Below are positions 16,894 through 24,046 of a stretch of DNA of 64,000 nucleotides, one piece after another. The DNA is taken from the NCBI RefSeq assembly GCF_020829625.1, contig NZ_JAIVFX010000015.1:62001-126000 (forward strand), read 5' to 3'. Below the pieces are notes generated by a model, which was given only the letters and a program-made list of their open reading frames with translations, was not told the origin of the DNA and made no database searches. The position numbers and the translations under genes were made by a program. This stretch comes from Nostoc sp. XA010. Lineage in GTDB: Bacteria; Cyanobacteriota; Cyanobacteriia; Cyanobacteriales; Nostocaceae. Position 1 is the stretch's first letter; the number at the start of each line of letters is the position of its first letter.

Positions 16894-18213
16894 CTATTTA
16901 GGGGTAACTTTATCAATTACCTTGATTTTGCCATCGTCTCCTACTGTCCAAACATCATAAACACCGACGACATCGCCGTTAGCATCAACATCAACGTTGC
17001 CACTAGCTCCTTGATAGTTAATCTTTTTACCATCTTTAAGTAACTTCAATCCCTCGCAGACATCGGTAACTTCCGTGCCAGTCCCATCAGCCACTTCACG
17101 GATTTTGCTGGCTATACCAACGCCTGTATTTTGTTTAGCAGCTTGTGCAGCCAACGTCAATAAAGCAGCCGCATCCCAAGCTTGAGGAGCGTATTCTCCT
17201 GGCGCACCACCCTTTTTATCCTTCCACAGCTTGGTAAAAGCTTCTAGTGCTTTACCATCGGAACCAGGTACTGTACCGATCGCTCCAGTTAAAATGAATT
17301 TATCACCATCTTTGCCAACTTGTTCGGGAAAAGTAGGTGATTTCACCCCATCTGTCAGCAAAATTTGCACTCCCTTTGTCACACCTTGCTGATAGGCGGC
17401 TTTCAGGAACAGACTACCAGTTTCAGCATAAAGTACAGCTAGGACTGCATCTGGTTTACCAGCAAAAGCAGCAGCCGCTTCTGTATCAAATGTCTGGGCT
17501 TTTGGATCGTAGCGAACAGGCTTATCTTTATTAACTATAGTTCCACCCAATTTTTCAAAAGTTTGCACAAATGCTTTTTCAAAGCCAACGCCATAGTCGT
17601 TATTAATCACGACTGTAGAAACTCGCTTGAAACCTTTTTTTCTGGCAAGTTGGGCTAAAGCTAGTGCCTGGTAGGTATCAGGGGGAGCAGTACGCGCCCA
17701 AAAGCCTTTATAGTCGCCTTTTTGGGCCTTTTCAGTAAAGACAGGACTGGTACTACCAGGGGAAACTAGCATGACTTTATTCGGTGTAGCAATGGAGACT
17801 GCTGCACTAGAAACGCTACTGGCAAAGGAGCCAACTACACCTGCCACTTTATCTAAAGTTGCAAGTTTGGTCATACCGGCTGCACCCGCTCTGGGGTCGG
17901 TTTGGTCGTCTACTTGCACTAAGGTAACTGGTTCACCATTCACCCCACCACAAGCGTTAACAGTATCAACGAGTAAAGGGACAGAACCTAGCATTTGCTG
18001 TCCAACAGAAGCTAAGTCGCCTGTTGTCGGTAGCAGGGAACCAATTTTTAGCGCTTTATCACTGCTTGTAGTAGTTGAGTTTGCTGCTGGGGTAGCGGTA
18101 TTTCCGGTGTTAGCTGTGCCATTGGGAGTACTATTATCACCACAAGCCCCAACTAGGAACCCAATTGCTAGAGTAGCTATACTGAAGGTTAAGGCGGCAC
18201 TAATTTTTCTCAT
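16894..18213 (-). CDS. ABC transporter substrate-binding lipoprotein, branched-chain/neutral amino acid type
   Basis: A 439-residue LivJ-family (Peripla_BP_6) protein that captures amino acids in the periplasm for an ABC importer. A lipoprotein signal ends in LVGAC (about residues 20-24). A Thr/Asn/Ser linker follows, then KIGSLLPTTGDLASVGQQML and the two-lobe domain with SPGSTSPVF and NNDYGVGFEKAF. It resembles the binding protein of the cyanobacterial N-I neutral amino acid permease, but close paralogues exist, so no symbol is given. Permease and ATPase genes are not adjacent, as is common in this phylum. Confidence 0.88.
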   Translation of the reverse strand: MRKISAALTFSIATLAIGFLVGACGDNSTPNGTANTGNTATPAANSTTTSSDKALKIGSLLPTTGDLASVGQQMLGSVPLLVDTVNACGGVNGEPVTLVQVDDQTDPRAGAAGMTKLATLDKVAGVVGSFASSVSSAAVSIATPNKVMLVSPGSTSPVFTEKAQKGDYKGFWARTAPPDTYQALALAQLARKKGFKRVSTVVINNDYGVGFEKAFVQTFEKLGGTIVNKDKPVRYDPKAQTFDTEAAAAFAGKPDAVLAVLYAETGSLFLKAAYQQGVTKGVQILLTDGVKSPTFPEQVGKDGDKFILTGAIGTVPGSDGKALEAFTKLWKDKKGGAPGEYAPQAWDAAALLTLAAQAAKQNTGVGIASKIREVADGTGTEVTDVCEGLKLLKDGKKINYQGASGNVDVDANGDVVGVYDVWTVGDDGKIKVIDKVTPK

Positions 18214-18413
18214 AAGTAACTTTGACTCCTCAAATATTTAGGAGCCTAAAAGTAAGATTCAAACTAGATTTTTAAATTAGCTGTATCTTATCAGGACTCC
18301 AAAAGATAAATCATATCATCCATCTTTGGGAGTAGAAATATTTACACTAGATTATTATTGTTCCACACAGAACATACTCTGTGTATCAAAGCTGTCTATC
18401 AAAGCCTGGAAAA

Positions 18414-18505
18414 CGGAGAGGGAGGGATTCGAACCCTCGGTACGGAGTTGCCTGCCGTACAACAGATTAGCAATCTGCCGCTTTCGACCACTCAGCCACC
18501 TCTCC
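18414..18505 (-). tRNA. tRNA-Ser (anticodon GCT)
   Basis: The acceptor stem GGAGAGG/CCTCTCC is perfect with a G discriminator. The anticodon loop in CAGATTGCTAATCTG reads GCT, for Ser codons AGC/AGU. A long variable arm (TGTACGGCAGGCAACTCCGTA) and T arm with GGTTCGAATCC are present. It is 92 nt, and CCA is not encoded. Confidence 0.96.
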
Positions 18506-18611
18506 ATGACTCACGAATATCAATGTTATCAGATTTGTTTGGGAGAGTCAATAGTCATTAGTCATTGGTCATTGGTTATTTACAAAACCCTGAGGACTAA
18601 TGACTAATTTT

Positions 18612-19544
18612 TTAAAGGACTTGCGATCGCATCCAAGCCAGGGGCAAAGTGCGTAACTTTTTCCACTGGGGAACGTAAGCCCGTTGACTGAACACATCAT
18701 AATCGTTGCGTTCAATCACCTCCAAAATCTGACCGTACAGCATTGATGCTGCCCACACAGGCCAACGGGCATCAGATGCTAAATAAGTAATTCCCTGGTC
18801 GGATGTGCTATAGAATTGGCGGGCCCGTTCGATTTGAAAGCGCATCAGCGCCCGCCAACGATCATCTACCACACCTTTGAAGAAGTCTTGCTCGGTGTAG
18901 TTGAATTTTGCCAAGTCCTCAAGGGGAATGTAGATTCGCCCCCGTTTGGCATCTTCTCCCACATCCCGCAGGATGTTGGTGAGTTGATTGGCAATTCCCA
19001 GAGCGATCGCTTCTTCTATGGGAACATAAGGTTGTTTGTTCTGCTGCCACGGAGCGGTGTATATGGTGCTATCTACACCCATAACTGCTGTAGACATTAA
19101 GCCAACAGTGCCAGCAACGCGGTAACAGTAGAGGTATAAATCCTCAAAGGTTTCATAACGACTGCGATATAAATCCATGCGCTGACCGGCAATCATATCC
19201 CGAAAGGGCTGAATGTCCATCGGAAAGCGCTGGAGGGTATCAGCTAAAGCGACATCGTAATTTTCTAATGGGTGTCCCGCAAAAATCGATTCCAGCTGCT
19301 GTTCCCATAGGTCTAGGGTTTCTGGCGTGGTAATAGCAGATGCGGGCCCATCTACCAATTCATCTGTACGGCGACACCAAGCGTAAATTGACCAAATAGA
19401 TTGACGTTTTACCGGACTCATGAGCAAAGTACCCAGGTAAAAAGTCTTGGCATACTTTGCTGTGAGATGCCGACAAAGTTTGTATGACTCGTCTACAGAG
19501 ACCAGCGTTTTCATGCGCGGGGGGGAATCAGGCAGTTGCAGCAT
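18612..19544 (-). CDS. crtB: Phytoene synthase
   Basis: Condenses two geranylgeranyl diphosphates to phytoene, the first committed carotenoid step. It has 310 residues with both Asp-rich metal-binding motifs: DELVD (about 56-60) and DVGED (about 199-203, in NILRDVGEDAKRGRIYIP). The squalene/phytoene synthase core also shows YCYRVAGTVG. Its 5' end overlaps the 3' end of the phytoene desaturase gene by 17 bases, so the two are translated from one transcript. A Met 10 codons in is an alternative start. Confidence 0.97.
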   Translation of the reverse strand: MLQLPDSPPRMKTLVSVDESYKLCRHLTAKYAKTFYLGTLLMSPVKRQSIWSIYAWCRRTDELVDGPASAITTPETLDLWEQQLESIFAGHPLENYDVALADTLQRFPMDIQPFRDMIAGQRMDLYRSRYETFEDLYLYCYRVAGTVGLMSTAVMGVDSTIYTAPWQQNKQPYVPIEEAIALGIANQLTNILRDVGEDAKRGRIYIPLEDLAKFNYTEQDFFKGVVDDRWRALMRFQIERARQFYSTSDQGITYLASDARWPVWAASMLYGQILEVIERNDYDVFSQRAYVPQWKKLRTLPLAWMRSQVL

Positions 19545-20967
19545 TCGTTGCGGGCGGTCGGGTGAGCGTTTGCAGGTTTGAGGAATTTGCTACCGGGAGA
19601 GCCTCAGAAATTGCCTGCGCTGTCAGCTTACCAGAAAGTACGGCACCTTCCATACTGCCTAAGTAGCGTTGCATGGTATAACTTCCGGCGAGATAGAAGT
19701 TGGCAATGGGCGTAACTTGTGCTGGACGGTACTGTTGACGACCAGGGGTCGCTTTGTAAACTGAACGCGGCGTTTTCACCACATGAGATTTCAGCAATGT
19801 TGCTGGATTGTCTCCCCCAAAGTGGTCGGGGAAAAGTTTTTCCAACTCAGCAAGCGTTGCAGCCACAATCTCCTCATCAGATTTGGCAATCCAATCTTTT
19901 GCCGGAGCTAGAACTAATTCCAGCATTGAGCGATTGGGGTTGGCGTATTCACGGCAGGTATTGCTCATATCAGCATAAACGCTTAGGAGGGGCGATCGCG
20001 AAAAAAGCAAGTGATCAATTTCTGTAAGTTTCCGATCAAACCACAGATGCAGGTTAATCACTGGTACTCCTTCCAAGCCTTCTAGCTTCTTGAAAAACTC
20101 CATCAGCTTCCAAGGTTTAGGCAACATGACCTTCAGAGGGTCAACCGACATGGCAGATACATACGAATCTGCTGTGATAACTTCATCTTCTGCCCCATTT
20201 AAGCCCCGAATCAAGTATCCTTTCACCGTGCCATCGGCGTTGAGCAAAATTTCTTTCAAGGGGGCATTCAACCGCACTTCTCCACCGCGCTCTGTGATGT
20301 AATCTACGATTGGGCTGCATAGACGTTCTGTGGGAGAACCATCCAAAAATGCAATCTTGGAGCCATACCGTTCTTGCAGAAAGCGATTCAGTGCAGTTAA
20401 CAGAATCGTTGCTGAAACTTCATCAGGATTGATAAAGGTGAGTGCTTTACATGCGGCGATAAAAACGTCACTAGTTACTCGCTCGTCAACACCTTGCCTT
20501 TTCAACCACTCTAAGAAGCTGTACTTGTCCATGTCTTCAACATACTTTTGACCCCGAACCACTGCTGGAAGTAGGCCAACTGCAAATCGAATCTTCTGCT
20601 CCCAAGTCAACATGTCTTTGTTGCGAAGAATCGATGCAATCACGTTGAAAGGAGATGGAATATCCGGAACATCAAAACGTGAGAGTGTCCCAGGCTTGTC
20701 TGGTTGATTGAAAATCAACGTATGATCTTTCCACTGGAGTCTGTCTTCAATGCCCAACTCCTTGAGCAATTGGAGCATATTCGGATATGCCCCAAAGAAG
20801 GCGTGTAACCCGGTTTCGTACCAGTCGCCGTCAGAGTCTTTCCACGCCGCAACAAGACCACCCAATACGTCCCGGCTTTCCAAGACAATGGGAGTGTGAC
20901 CTGCGTCCGTGAGATATTTCGCGCAGGAAAGTCCTGCTAGACCAGCACCCGCGATCGCTACTCGCAT
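19528..20967 (-). CDS. crtP: Phytoene desaturase (plant/cyanobacterial type)
   Basis: Converts phytoene to zeta-carotene with FAD and plastoquinone. It has 479 residues. The FAD motif AIAGAGLAGLSCAKYLTDAG opens the protein, and FYLAGSYTMQRYLGSMEGAV is the C-terminal FAD-binding signature. The central region ERLCSPIVDYITERGG is typical of PDS and distinct from bacterial CrtI. It is the first gene of the crtP-crtB operon. Confidence 0.97.
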   Translation of the reverse strand: MRVAIAGAGLAGLSCAKYLTDAGHTPIVLESRDVLGGLVAAWKDSDGDWYETGLHAFFGAYPNMLQLLKELGIEDRLQWKDHTLIFNQPDKPGTLSRFDVPDIPSPFNVIASILRNKDMLTWEQKIRFAVGLLPAVVRGQKYVEDMDKYSFLEWLKRQGVDERVTSDVFIAACKALTFINPDEVSATILLTALNRFLQERYGSKIAFLDGSPTERLCSPIVDYITERGGEVRLNAPLKEILLNADGTVKGYLIRGLNGAEDEVITADSYVSAMSVDPLKVMLPKPWKLMEFFKKLEGLEGVPVINLHLWFDRKLTEIDHLLFSRSPLLSVYADMSNTCREYANPNRSMLELVLAPAKDWIAKSDEEIVAATLAELEKLFPDHFGGDNPATLLKSHVVKTPRSVYKATPGRQQYRPAQVTPIANFYLAGSYTMQRYLGSMEGAVLSGKLTAQAISEALPVANSSNLQTLTRPPATNAATA

Positions 20968-21517
20968 TTAACCCTAATGCCCTTCAATATTTCTTAATGG
21001 TTTTGTCGATTCTCATTATACGTTGCAAACCGTAACATTTGGCAGTTATTGTGCGATCGCTCTCCCAAAAAACTTTTGCCAAAGGGAATTTTACTTACGC
21101 GCACCTACCTAACAAAATTGCCAACACCATTGTGAATAATAGGTTTTGGCGAACAATTCATCTAGATTTATATGCAGGAAATTTAGGGAAACAAAAGTAA
21201 TTCCTTTGAGTGAAAATAAGTAATCTCAAACGTGGTATTAAACTAGTTGATTTCTTTGGGAATCAGTGTATCTACTCTGAAAAAATATCTAGGGTAGTGC
21301 TTAAAGATTACTAGTTGATTCTCTATCAAATTTCCTTCGATGGATATATTGACAATGGAAAAATCAAGACTAATTTAGGACTTACACACTTTCTACAATG
21401 AGCATAAAAACCTTCCTTTGAAAGCTTCTCACTCGCCATAAGGATGTAGGATAAAAGTTTATATCCTTTAGATTGAACAACTCAGTTGTTTACCGCAGAA
21501 CTTATAGATAAAAAATT
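20968..21517. other. Intergenic gap between divergent crtP and the GH3 gene
   Basis: About 550 bases of AT-rich sequence with one HIP1-like core and no gene, strong hairpin or RNA that I can support. Promoters for both flanking genes should lie here. Confidence 0.5.
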
Positions 21518-22606
21518 ATGAGTGTATCGCAAGAGCTAAAACGCTTTGGACATCACCTGATTTTGGGTATTTCCGGCACTACATTAAGCGATGATGATAA
21601 ACGCGCACTCAGTGAATTAAAGCCGATTGGGGCGATCTTTTTTGCTAAAAACTTTTTGGATAGCACCCCATATCAGGTTTGGCTAGAAAGCTTCAAAGAT
21701 TTAAACAATCAGATACGAGAATATACTGAACGTGATTCGATGTTTATGACTTTGGATCATGAAGGAGGTCGTGTCATTCGTACACCACTGCCGATTACGC
21801 GGTTTCCTCATGCGTTGTTGCTGCGATCGCACGCCCGCGAAGTAGCAAAAGCCACAGCAGTAGAACTTAAATCACTAGGAATAAATTTATCTTGGGCACC
21901 TGTAGCAGATATTTTTTCCTATCCCCACAACCCCGTGATTGGGCCTCGCGCCTTTGGTAACACTCCCGAAATTGCTGCAAAAGATGCTCGTGATTACTAC
22001 CTTGGACTTCAAGAGTCAGGAATCTTGGGATGCGCCAAACACTTCCCCGGACATGGAGACACTAGCAAAGACTCTCACATTGAGCTACCAATACTGAATC
22101 TAACTTTAGAAGACCTGCGACTTCGAGAACTTATACCTTTCAAAGCTTTAATCGAAGTACAGATTCCTTTGATTATGACTGCCCATATTTTATTTCCTAA
22201 GATAGATGCTGATGTACCAGCAACGCTTTCCCAGGCTATACTCAAAACCATACTTAGAGAGGAACTTGGCTTTGAAGGAGTGGTTGTATCTGACGACTTA
22301 GATATGAAAGCGATCTCAGATATGTTTATTAAAGCTGGTACTGTGGCGCGGTCATTTCATGCAGGCTGCGACTTGTTTATTGTCTCGCGTAATATTAATT
22401 CATCATCTATTGAAAGAACTTATCAGATTGCTGAAGATTTTGTTGATTCCCTCAGCAAGGGTAGCTTAGACGAATCAGTAGTGGAAGCAGCAAGAGAAAG
22501 AATCGATAAACTACTGGCAGTAACGCCGCAATATCCCGTATATGCTCTGGATAGAGATATATTATTGCAACACGCTCAACTAGCGATTGCTAGTTCCTAT
22601 TCATAA
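21518..22606 (+). CDS. Family 3 glycoside hydrolase, beta-N-acetylhexosaminidase (NagZ-like)
   Basis: Predicted to remove N-acetylglucosamine from cell-wall fragments in recycling. It has 362 residues, the length of single-domain GH3 NagZ enzymes. The substrate motif KHFPGHGDTSKDSH (about 173-186) carries the His/Asp acid-base pair. The nucleophile Asp is in VVVSDDLDMKAI (about 255-266). DHEGGRVIR and SWAPVADIF also fit. Its stop codon touches the 3' end of the tRNA array on the opposite strand. Confidence 0.92.
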   Translation: MSVSQELKRFGHHLILGISGTTLSDDDKRALSELKPIGAIFFAKNFLDSTPYQVWLESFKDLNNQIREYTERDSMFMTLDHEGGRVIRTPLPITRFPHALLLRSHAREVAKATAVELKSLGINLSWAPVADIFSYPHNPVIGPRAFGNTPEIAAKDARDYYLGLQESGILGCAKHFPGHGDTSKDSHIELPILNLTLEDLRLRELIPFKALIEVQIPLIMTAHILFPKIDADVPATLSQAILKTILREELGFEGVVVSDDLDMKAISDMFIKAGTVARSFHAGCDLFIVSRNINSSSIERTYQIAEDFVDSLSKGSLDESVVEAARERIDKLLAVTPQYPVYALDRDILLQHAQLAIASSYS

Positions 22607-22677
22607 TGGGTGGTATAGGGGTCGAACCTATTTCTGCGGGTTAAGAGCTATCTGCACAGCCGTTATGCCAGCCACCC
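22607..22677 (-). tRNA. tRNA-Lys-like gene (anticodon CTT), probably degenerate
   Basis: Acceptor GGGTGGC/ACCACCC (one mismatch), D stem GCAT/GTGC and T arm ATAGG-TTCGACC-CCTAT are present, and the loop CTCTTAA reads CTT. The anticodon stem is GATAG against CCCGC, with three of five pairs impossible. It is 71 nt. It is the last gene of the array and touches the GH3 stop codon. It is probably non-functional. Confidence 0.55.
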
Positions 22678-22757
22678 TAGTTAATTGAAATAATAAATGA
22701 GCAAGTGCGATCGTATATTTTTTACATTGCAAGCCTTACACCAACACTAGATATAAA

Positions 22758-22829
22758 TCCACCTGGGAGGTACTGCCCCTCCTATTTCTGTGTTATCAGC
22801 ACAGCGCCTCGCTTTTCGGCTTCAGGTGG
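22758..22829 (-). tRNA. tRNA-Ile-like gene (anticodon GAT) with abnormal T loop
   Basis: Perfect acceptor CCACCTG/CAGGTGG and anticodon stem CTGTG/CACAG around CTGATAA. The T stem GGAGG/CCTCC is perfect but its loop is GGCAGTA instead of TTCRANN, so the conserved elbow contacts are lost. It is 72 nt. It is either decayed or an unusual tRNA. Confidence 0.6.
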
Positions 22830-22835
22830 AAAAAG

Positions 22836-22959
22836 AGGAAGATGGAGGAATCGTAGCTTGTTTGCCGTAGGGTACCCCTACAGTTTGCTGTACCCTGGTT
22901 TTCAAGACCAGTTGCCGTCCATACACTTCGAGAAGGCTTCGCCTACAGCAGCATCTTCC
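22836..22959 (-). pseudogene. tRNA-Ser (TGA) gene disrupted by palindromic repeats
   Basis: The ends GGAAGAT/ATCTTCC pair, and the anticodon arm CTGGT-CTTGAAA-ACCAG reads TGA. The D region is enlarged by a segment like TAGGCGAAGCCTTCTCGAAG, a member of the dispersed repeat family. The variable and T-arm region is replaced by palindromic GGTACAGCAAACTGTAGGGGT-type sequence, leaving only the 3' half of the T stem. It should not fold as a tRNA. Confidence 0.7.
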
Positions 22960-22966
22960 ATTCAAG

Positions 22967-23041
22967 GGTGCCTGACGGGACTTGAACCCGCTATGACTGG
23001 TTCCACAAACCAGCGCCTCGACCACTTTGGCTTCAGACACC
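22967..23041 (-). tRNA. tRNA-His (anticodon GTG)
   Basis: The eight-pair acceptor GGTGTCTG/CAGGCACC includes the extra G-1:C73 pair that marks tRNA-His. Anticodon arm CTGGT-TTGTGGA-ACCAG; T arm GCGGG-TTCAAGT-CCCGT. Intact, 75 nt. Confidence 0.93.
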
Positions 23042-23094
23042 ATCAGAATCTTCGCCTTCAAAGGGCGCTATGTTGCCAATTACACCACAGGACT
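23042..23094 (-). pseudogene. tRNA-Gln (TTG) fragment lacking its 3' third
   Basis: The 5' half is present: AGTCCTG acceptor strand, D arm TGT-AATTGGCA-ACA, and anticodon arm CGCC-CTTTGAA-GGCG. After the variable region the T arm and 3' acceptor are missing, and the sequence runs straight into the first base of tRNA-His. Confidence 0.65.
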
Positions 23095-23097
23095 TTA

Positions 23098-23170
23098 TTG
23101 CCAGGGCAGGGTTTGAACCTGCAACCTCATCGTTCAGAGCGATGCGACTTACCAATTCGTCCACCCGGTA
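23098..23170 (-). tRNA. tRNA-Gln (anticodon CTG)
   Basis: Anticodon arm CATCG-CTCTGAA-CGATG; D arm GAC/GTC; T arm GCAGG-TTCAAAC-CCTGC. The acceptor TACCGGG/CCTGGCA has one A-C mismatch and one G-T pair. It is 73 nt and probably functional. Confidence 0.82.
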
Positions 23171-23178
23171 ATGAATGG

Positions 23179-23250
23179 CTGCCTCAGTAGGACTCGAACC
23201 TACAACCGCGCGGTTAACAGCCGCTTGCTCTACCATTGAGCTATGAGGCA
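23179..23250 (-). tRNA. tRNA-Asn (anticodon GTT)
   Basis: Acceptor TGCCTCA/TGAGGCA is perfect with a G discriminator. D arm GCTC/GAGC, anticodon loop CTGTTAA, T arm GTAGG-TTCGAGT-CCTAC. 72 nt; one weak pair at the base of the anticodon stem. Confidence 0.92.
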
Positions 23251-23256
23251 ACGAAG

Positions 23257-23331
23257 CCCCCCAGGTCGGAATCGAACCGACGGCCTCCTGTTTTTCAAAC
23301 AGGCGCTAACTACCAACTGAGCTACCGGGGG
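23257..23331 (-). tRNA. tRNA-Phe (anticodon GAA)
   Basis: Acceptor CCCCCGG/CTGGGGG, anticodon arm CCTGT-TTGAAAA-ACAGG and T arm GTCGG-TTCGATT-CCGAC all pair. 75 nt with G discriminator where A is usual. Confidence 0.92.
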
Positions 23332-23351
23332 ATAGAAAAAAGATCATGTAA

Positions 23352-23426
23352 CGAGAGCGGAGGGATTTGAACCCTCAAATCTTCAGTTTCGTAGACTGAG
23401 ATGTTATCCGATTACACCACACTCTC
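23352..23426 (-). tRNA. tRNA-Arg (anticodon ACG)
   Basis: Acceptor GAGAGTG/CGCTCTC, anticodon arm TCAGT-CTACGAA-ACTGA, T arm GAGGG-TTCAAAT-CCCTC. A34 would be edited to inosine to read CGN. 75 nt. Confidence 0.92.
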
Positions 23427-23430
23427 AAAG

Positions 23431-23461
23431 CGGAGAGAACAGGATTTGAACCTGCGATCGC
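23431..23461 (-). pseudogene. 3' fragment of a tRNA (T arm and acceptor only)
   Basis: GCAGG-TTCAAAT-CCTGT followed by TCTCTCC and G is a normal T arm plus 3' acceptor strand, but D and anticodon arms are absent. A HIP1 octamer (GCGATCGC, 23454-23461) lies exactly at the broken edge. Identity cannot be told without the anticodon; a Ser-type acceptor is possible. Confidence 0.7.
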
Positions 23462-23466
23462 ATCAG

Positions 23467-23539
23467 AGGTCAGGACGGGATTTGAACCCGTGCTAATCGG
23501 TTTTGCAGACCAACGCCTTACCAACTTGGCTACCTGACC
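23467..23539 (-). tRNA. tRNA-Cys (anticodon GCA)
   Basis: Acceptor GGTCAGG/CCTGACC is perfect with the U73 discriminator expected for Cys. Anticodon arm TTGGT-CTGCAAA-ACCGA, T arm CACGGG-TTCAAAT type. 73 nt, intact. Confidence 0.94.
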
Positions 23540-23545
23540 ATTTGG

Positions 23546-23619
23546 GAGTCCCGACGAGATTCCCACTCGCAATCTTCAGTTTGAGAAACTGACGGCTTAA
23601 ACTATTCGCCTACAGGACT
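23546..23619 (-). tRNA. tRNA-Glu-like gene (anticodon CTC) with abnormal T loop
   Basis: Acceptor AGTCCTG/CGGGACT, D stem GGC/GCC, anticodon arm TCAGT-TTCTCAA-ACTGA and T stem GCGAG/CTCGT fold, but the T loop is TGGGAAT instead of TTCGAAT, and the discriminator is C. It is 74 nt. Charging and function are uncertain. Confidence 0.65.
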
Positions 23620-23623
23620 GCAA

Positions 23624-23697
23624 CCAGGGTGACGGGATTTGAACCCGCAACATTTCCGCAGACAACGGAACGCTCTAGCCAGTTGAGCTACACCCCG
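23624..23697 (-). tRNA. tRNA-Asp (anticodon GTC), first gene of the array
   Basis: Acceptor CGGGGTG/CACCCTG, D arm GCTC/GAGC, anticodon arm TTCCG-TTGTCTG-CGGAA, T arm GCGGG-TTCAAAT-CCCGT. 74 nt, G discriminator. It begins eight bases after the leader hairpin. Confidence 0.94.
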
Positions 23698-23705
23698 ATT
23701 TTTTT

Positions 23706-23745
23706 GAATCTGTGCCTAAACTTTTAGATTTTTAGGCACAGATTT
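23706..23745 (-). promoter_or_regulatory. Leader hairpin directly before the tRNA array
   Basis: On the minus strand AATCTGTGCCTAAA pairs perfectly with TTTAGGCACAGATT across a short A/T loop. It is followed by CAAAAAAA, so it is not an intrinsic terminator in the array direction. It could be a processing site or part of an antitermination leader. Confidence 0.6.
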
Positions 23746-23768
23746 GTTGGTGAACTTGCCCATTTCTT

Positions 23769-23788
23769 ATTCAGTTTTCAAGGTTCAG
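23769..23788 (-). promoter_or_regulatory. boxA-like antitermination element in the array leader
   Basis: The minus strand contains GAACCTTGAAAA (23775-23786), identical to the boxA commonly described in cyanobacterial 16S-23S spacers, followed by CTGAATA. It lies about 75 bases before the first tRNA. rRNA-type antitermination would suit a long untranslated tRNA transcript. The identity to boxA is from memory. Confidence 0.6.
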
Positions 23789-23816
23789 AAAAATTACTTT
23801 TAGCTGTTAGTAACTG

Positions 23817-24011
23817 TTAGGGAAACAACCGAAACTCTAGGTAGCAAGCCTGTTGTGTATTACGGATGTATTCTGTGGTTTTGCTGAGTGCAAACTCAAA
23901 ACTTTTTTGGTTGATTGCCTCTACTTCTGATGGTTTCCAAGTAAGAGCGGCTTTCTTGGCTGGAGATTCTGGTTGATTCCAGCGCCTCTGTTTTAGTTGT
24001 ATGTAGAACAT
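23817..24011 (-). CDS. Small ORF between the promoter and the tRNA array
   Basis: A 64-codon frame, MFYIQLKQRRWNQPESPAKK and onward to a terminal RLFP, lies about 40 bases after a consensus promoter with AAGGG nine bases before its ATG. I do not recognise the protein: it is basic at the N-terminus, has one central Trp-Lys-Pro-Ser-Glu-Val segment, and has no membrane helix. It shares a transcript with the array if the promoter drives both. It may be a leader peptide or regulator of the array, or a chance frame. Confidence 0.5.
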   Translation of the reverse strand: MFYIQLKQRRWNQPESPAKKAALTWKPSEVEAINQKSFEFALSKTTEYIRNTQQACYLEFRLFP

Positions 24012-24046
24012 GACTTTGACCCTTGAGAAGCTTTGTCTTTCGCCTC

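Larger units (their letters stand above)
22607..23697 (-). other. Long tRNA gene array (L-array)
   Basis: Thirteen tRNA genes, tRNA-like genes or fragments are packed head to tail on the minus strand within 1.1 kb. In transcription order they are Asp, Glu, Cys, a 3' fragment, Arg, Phe, Asn, Gln(CTG), a broken Gln(TTG), His, a disrupted Ser, an Ile-like and a Lys-like gene. Spacers are mostly 0-16 bases, with longer ones only near the 3' end, and none encodes CCA. Long arrays of supernumerary tRNAs, horizontally spread and normally silent, have been described in Anabaena/Nostoc and induced under translational stress. This looks like a partly decayed member of that class. Confidence 0.9.

Noticed and set aside
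16894..18213. Naming the binding protein NatB or UrtA
   Set aside because: Several close paralogues exist in Nostoc and no permease genes are adjacent, so sequence reading alone cannot decide.
19484..19666. ORFs opposite crtP and crtB
   Set aside because: They are antisense shadows of well-identified genes.
22607..23697. CRISPR array
   Set aside because: The regular spacing comes from tRNA genes; TTCRA T arms recur but there are no identical direct repeats with unique spacers, and no cas genes.
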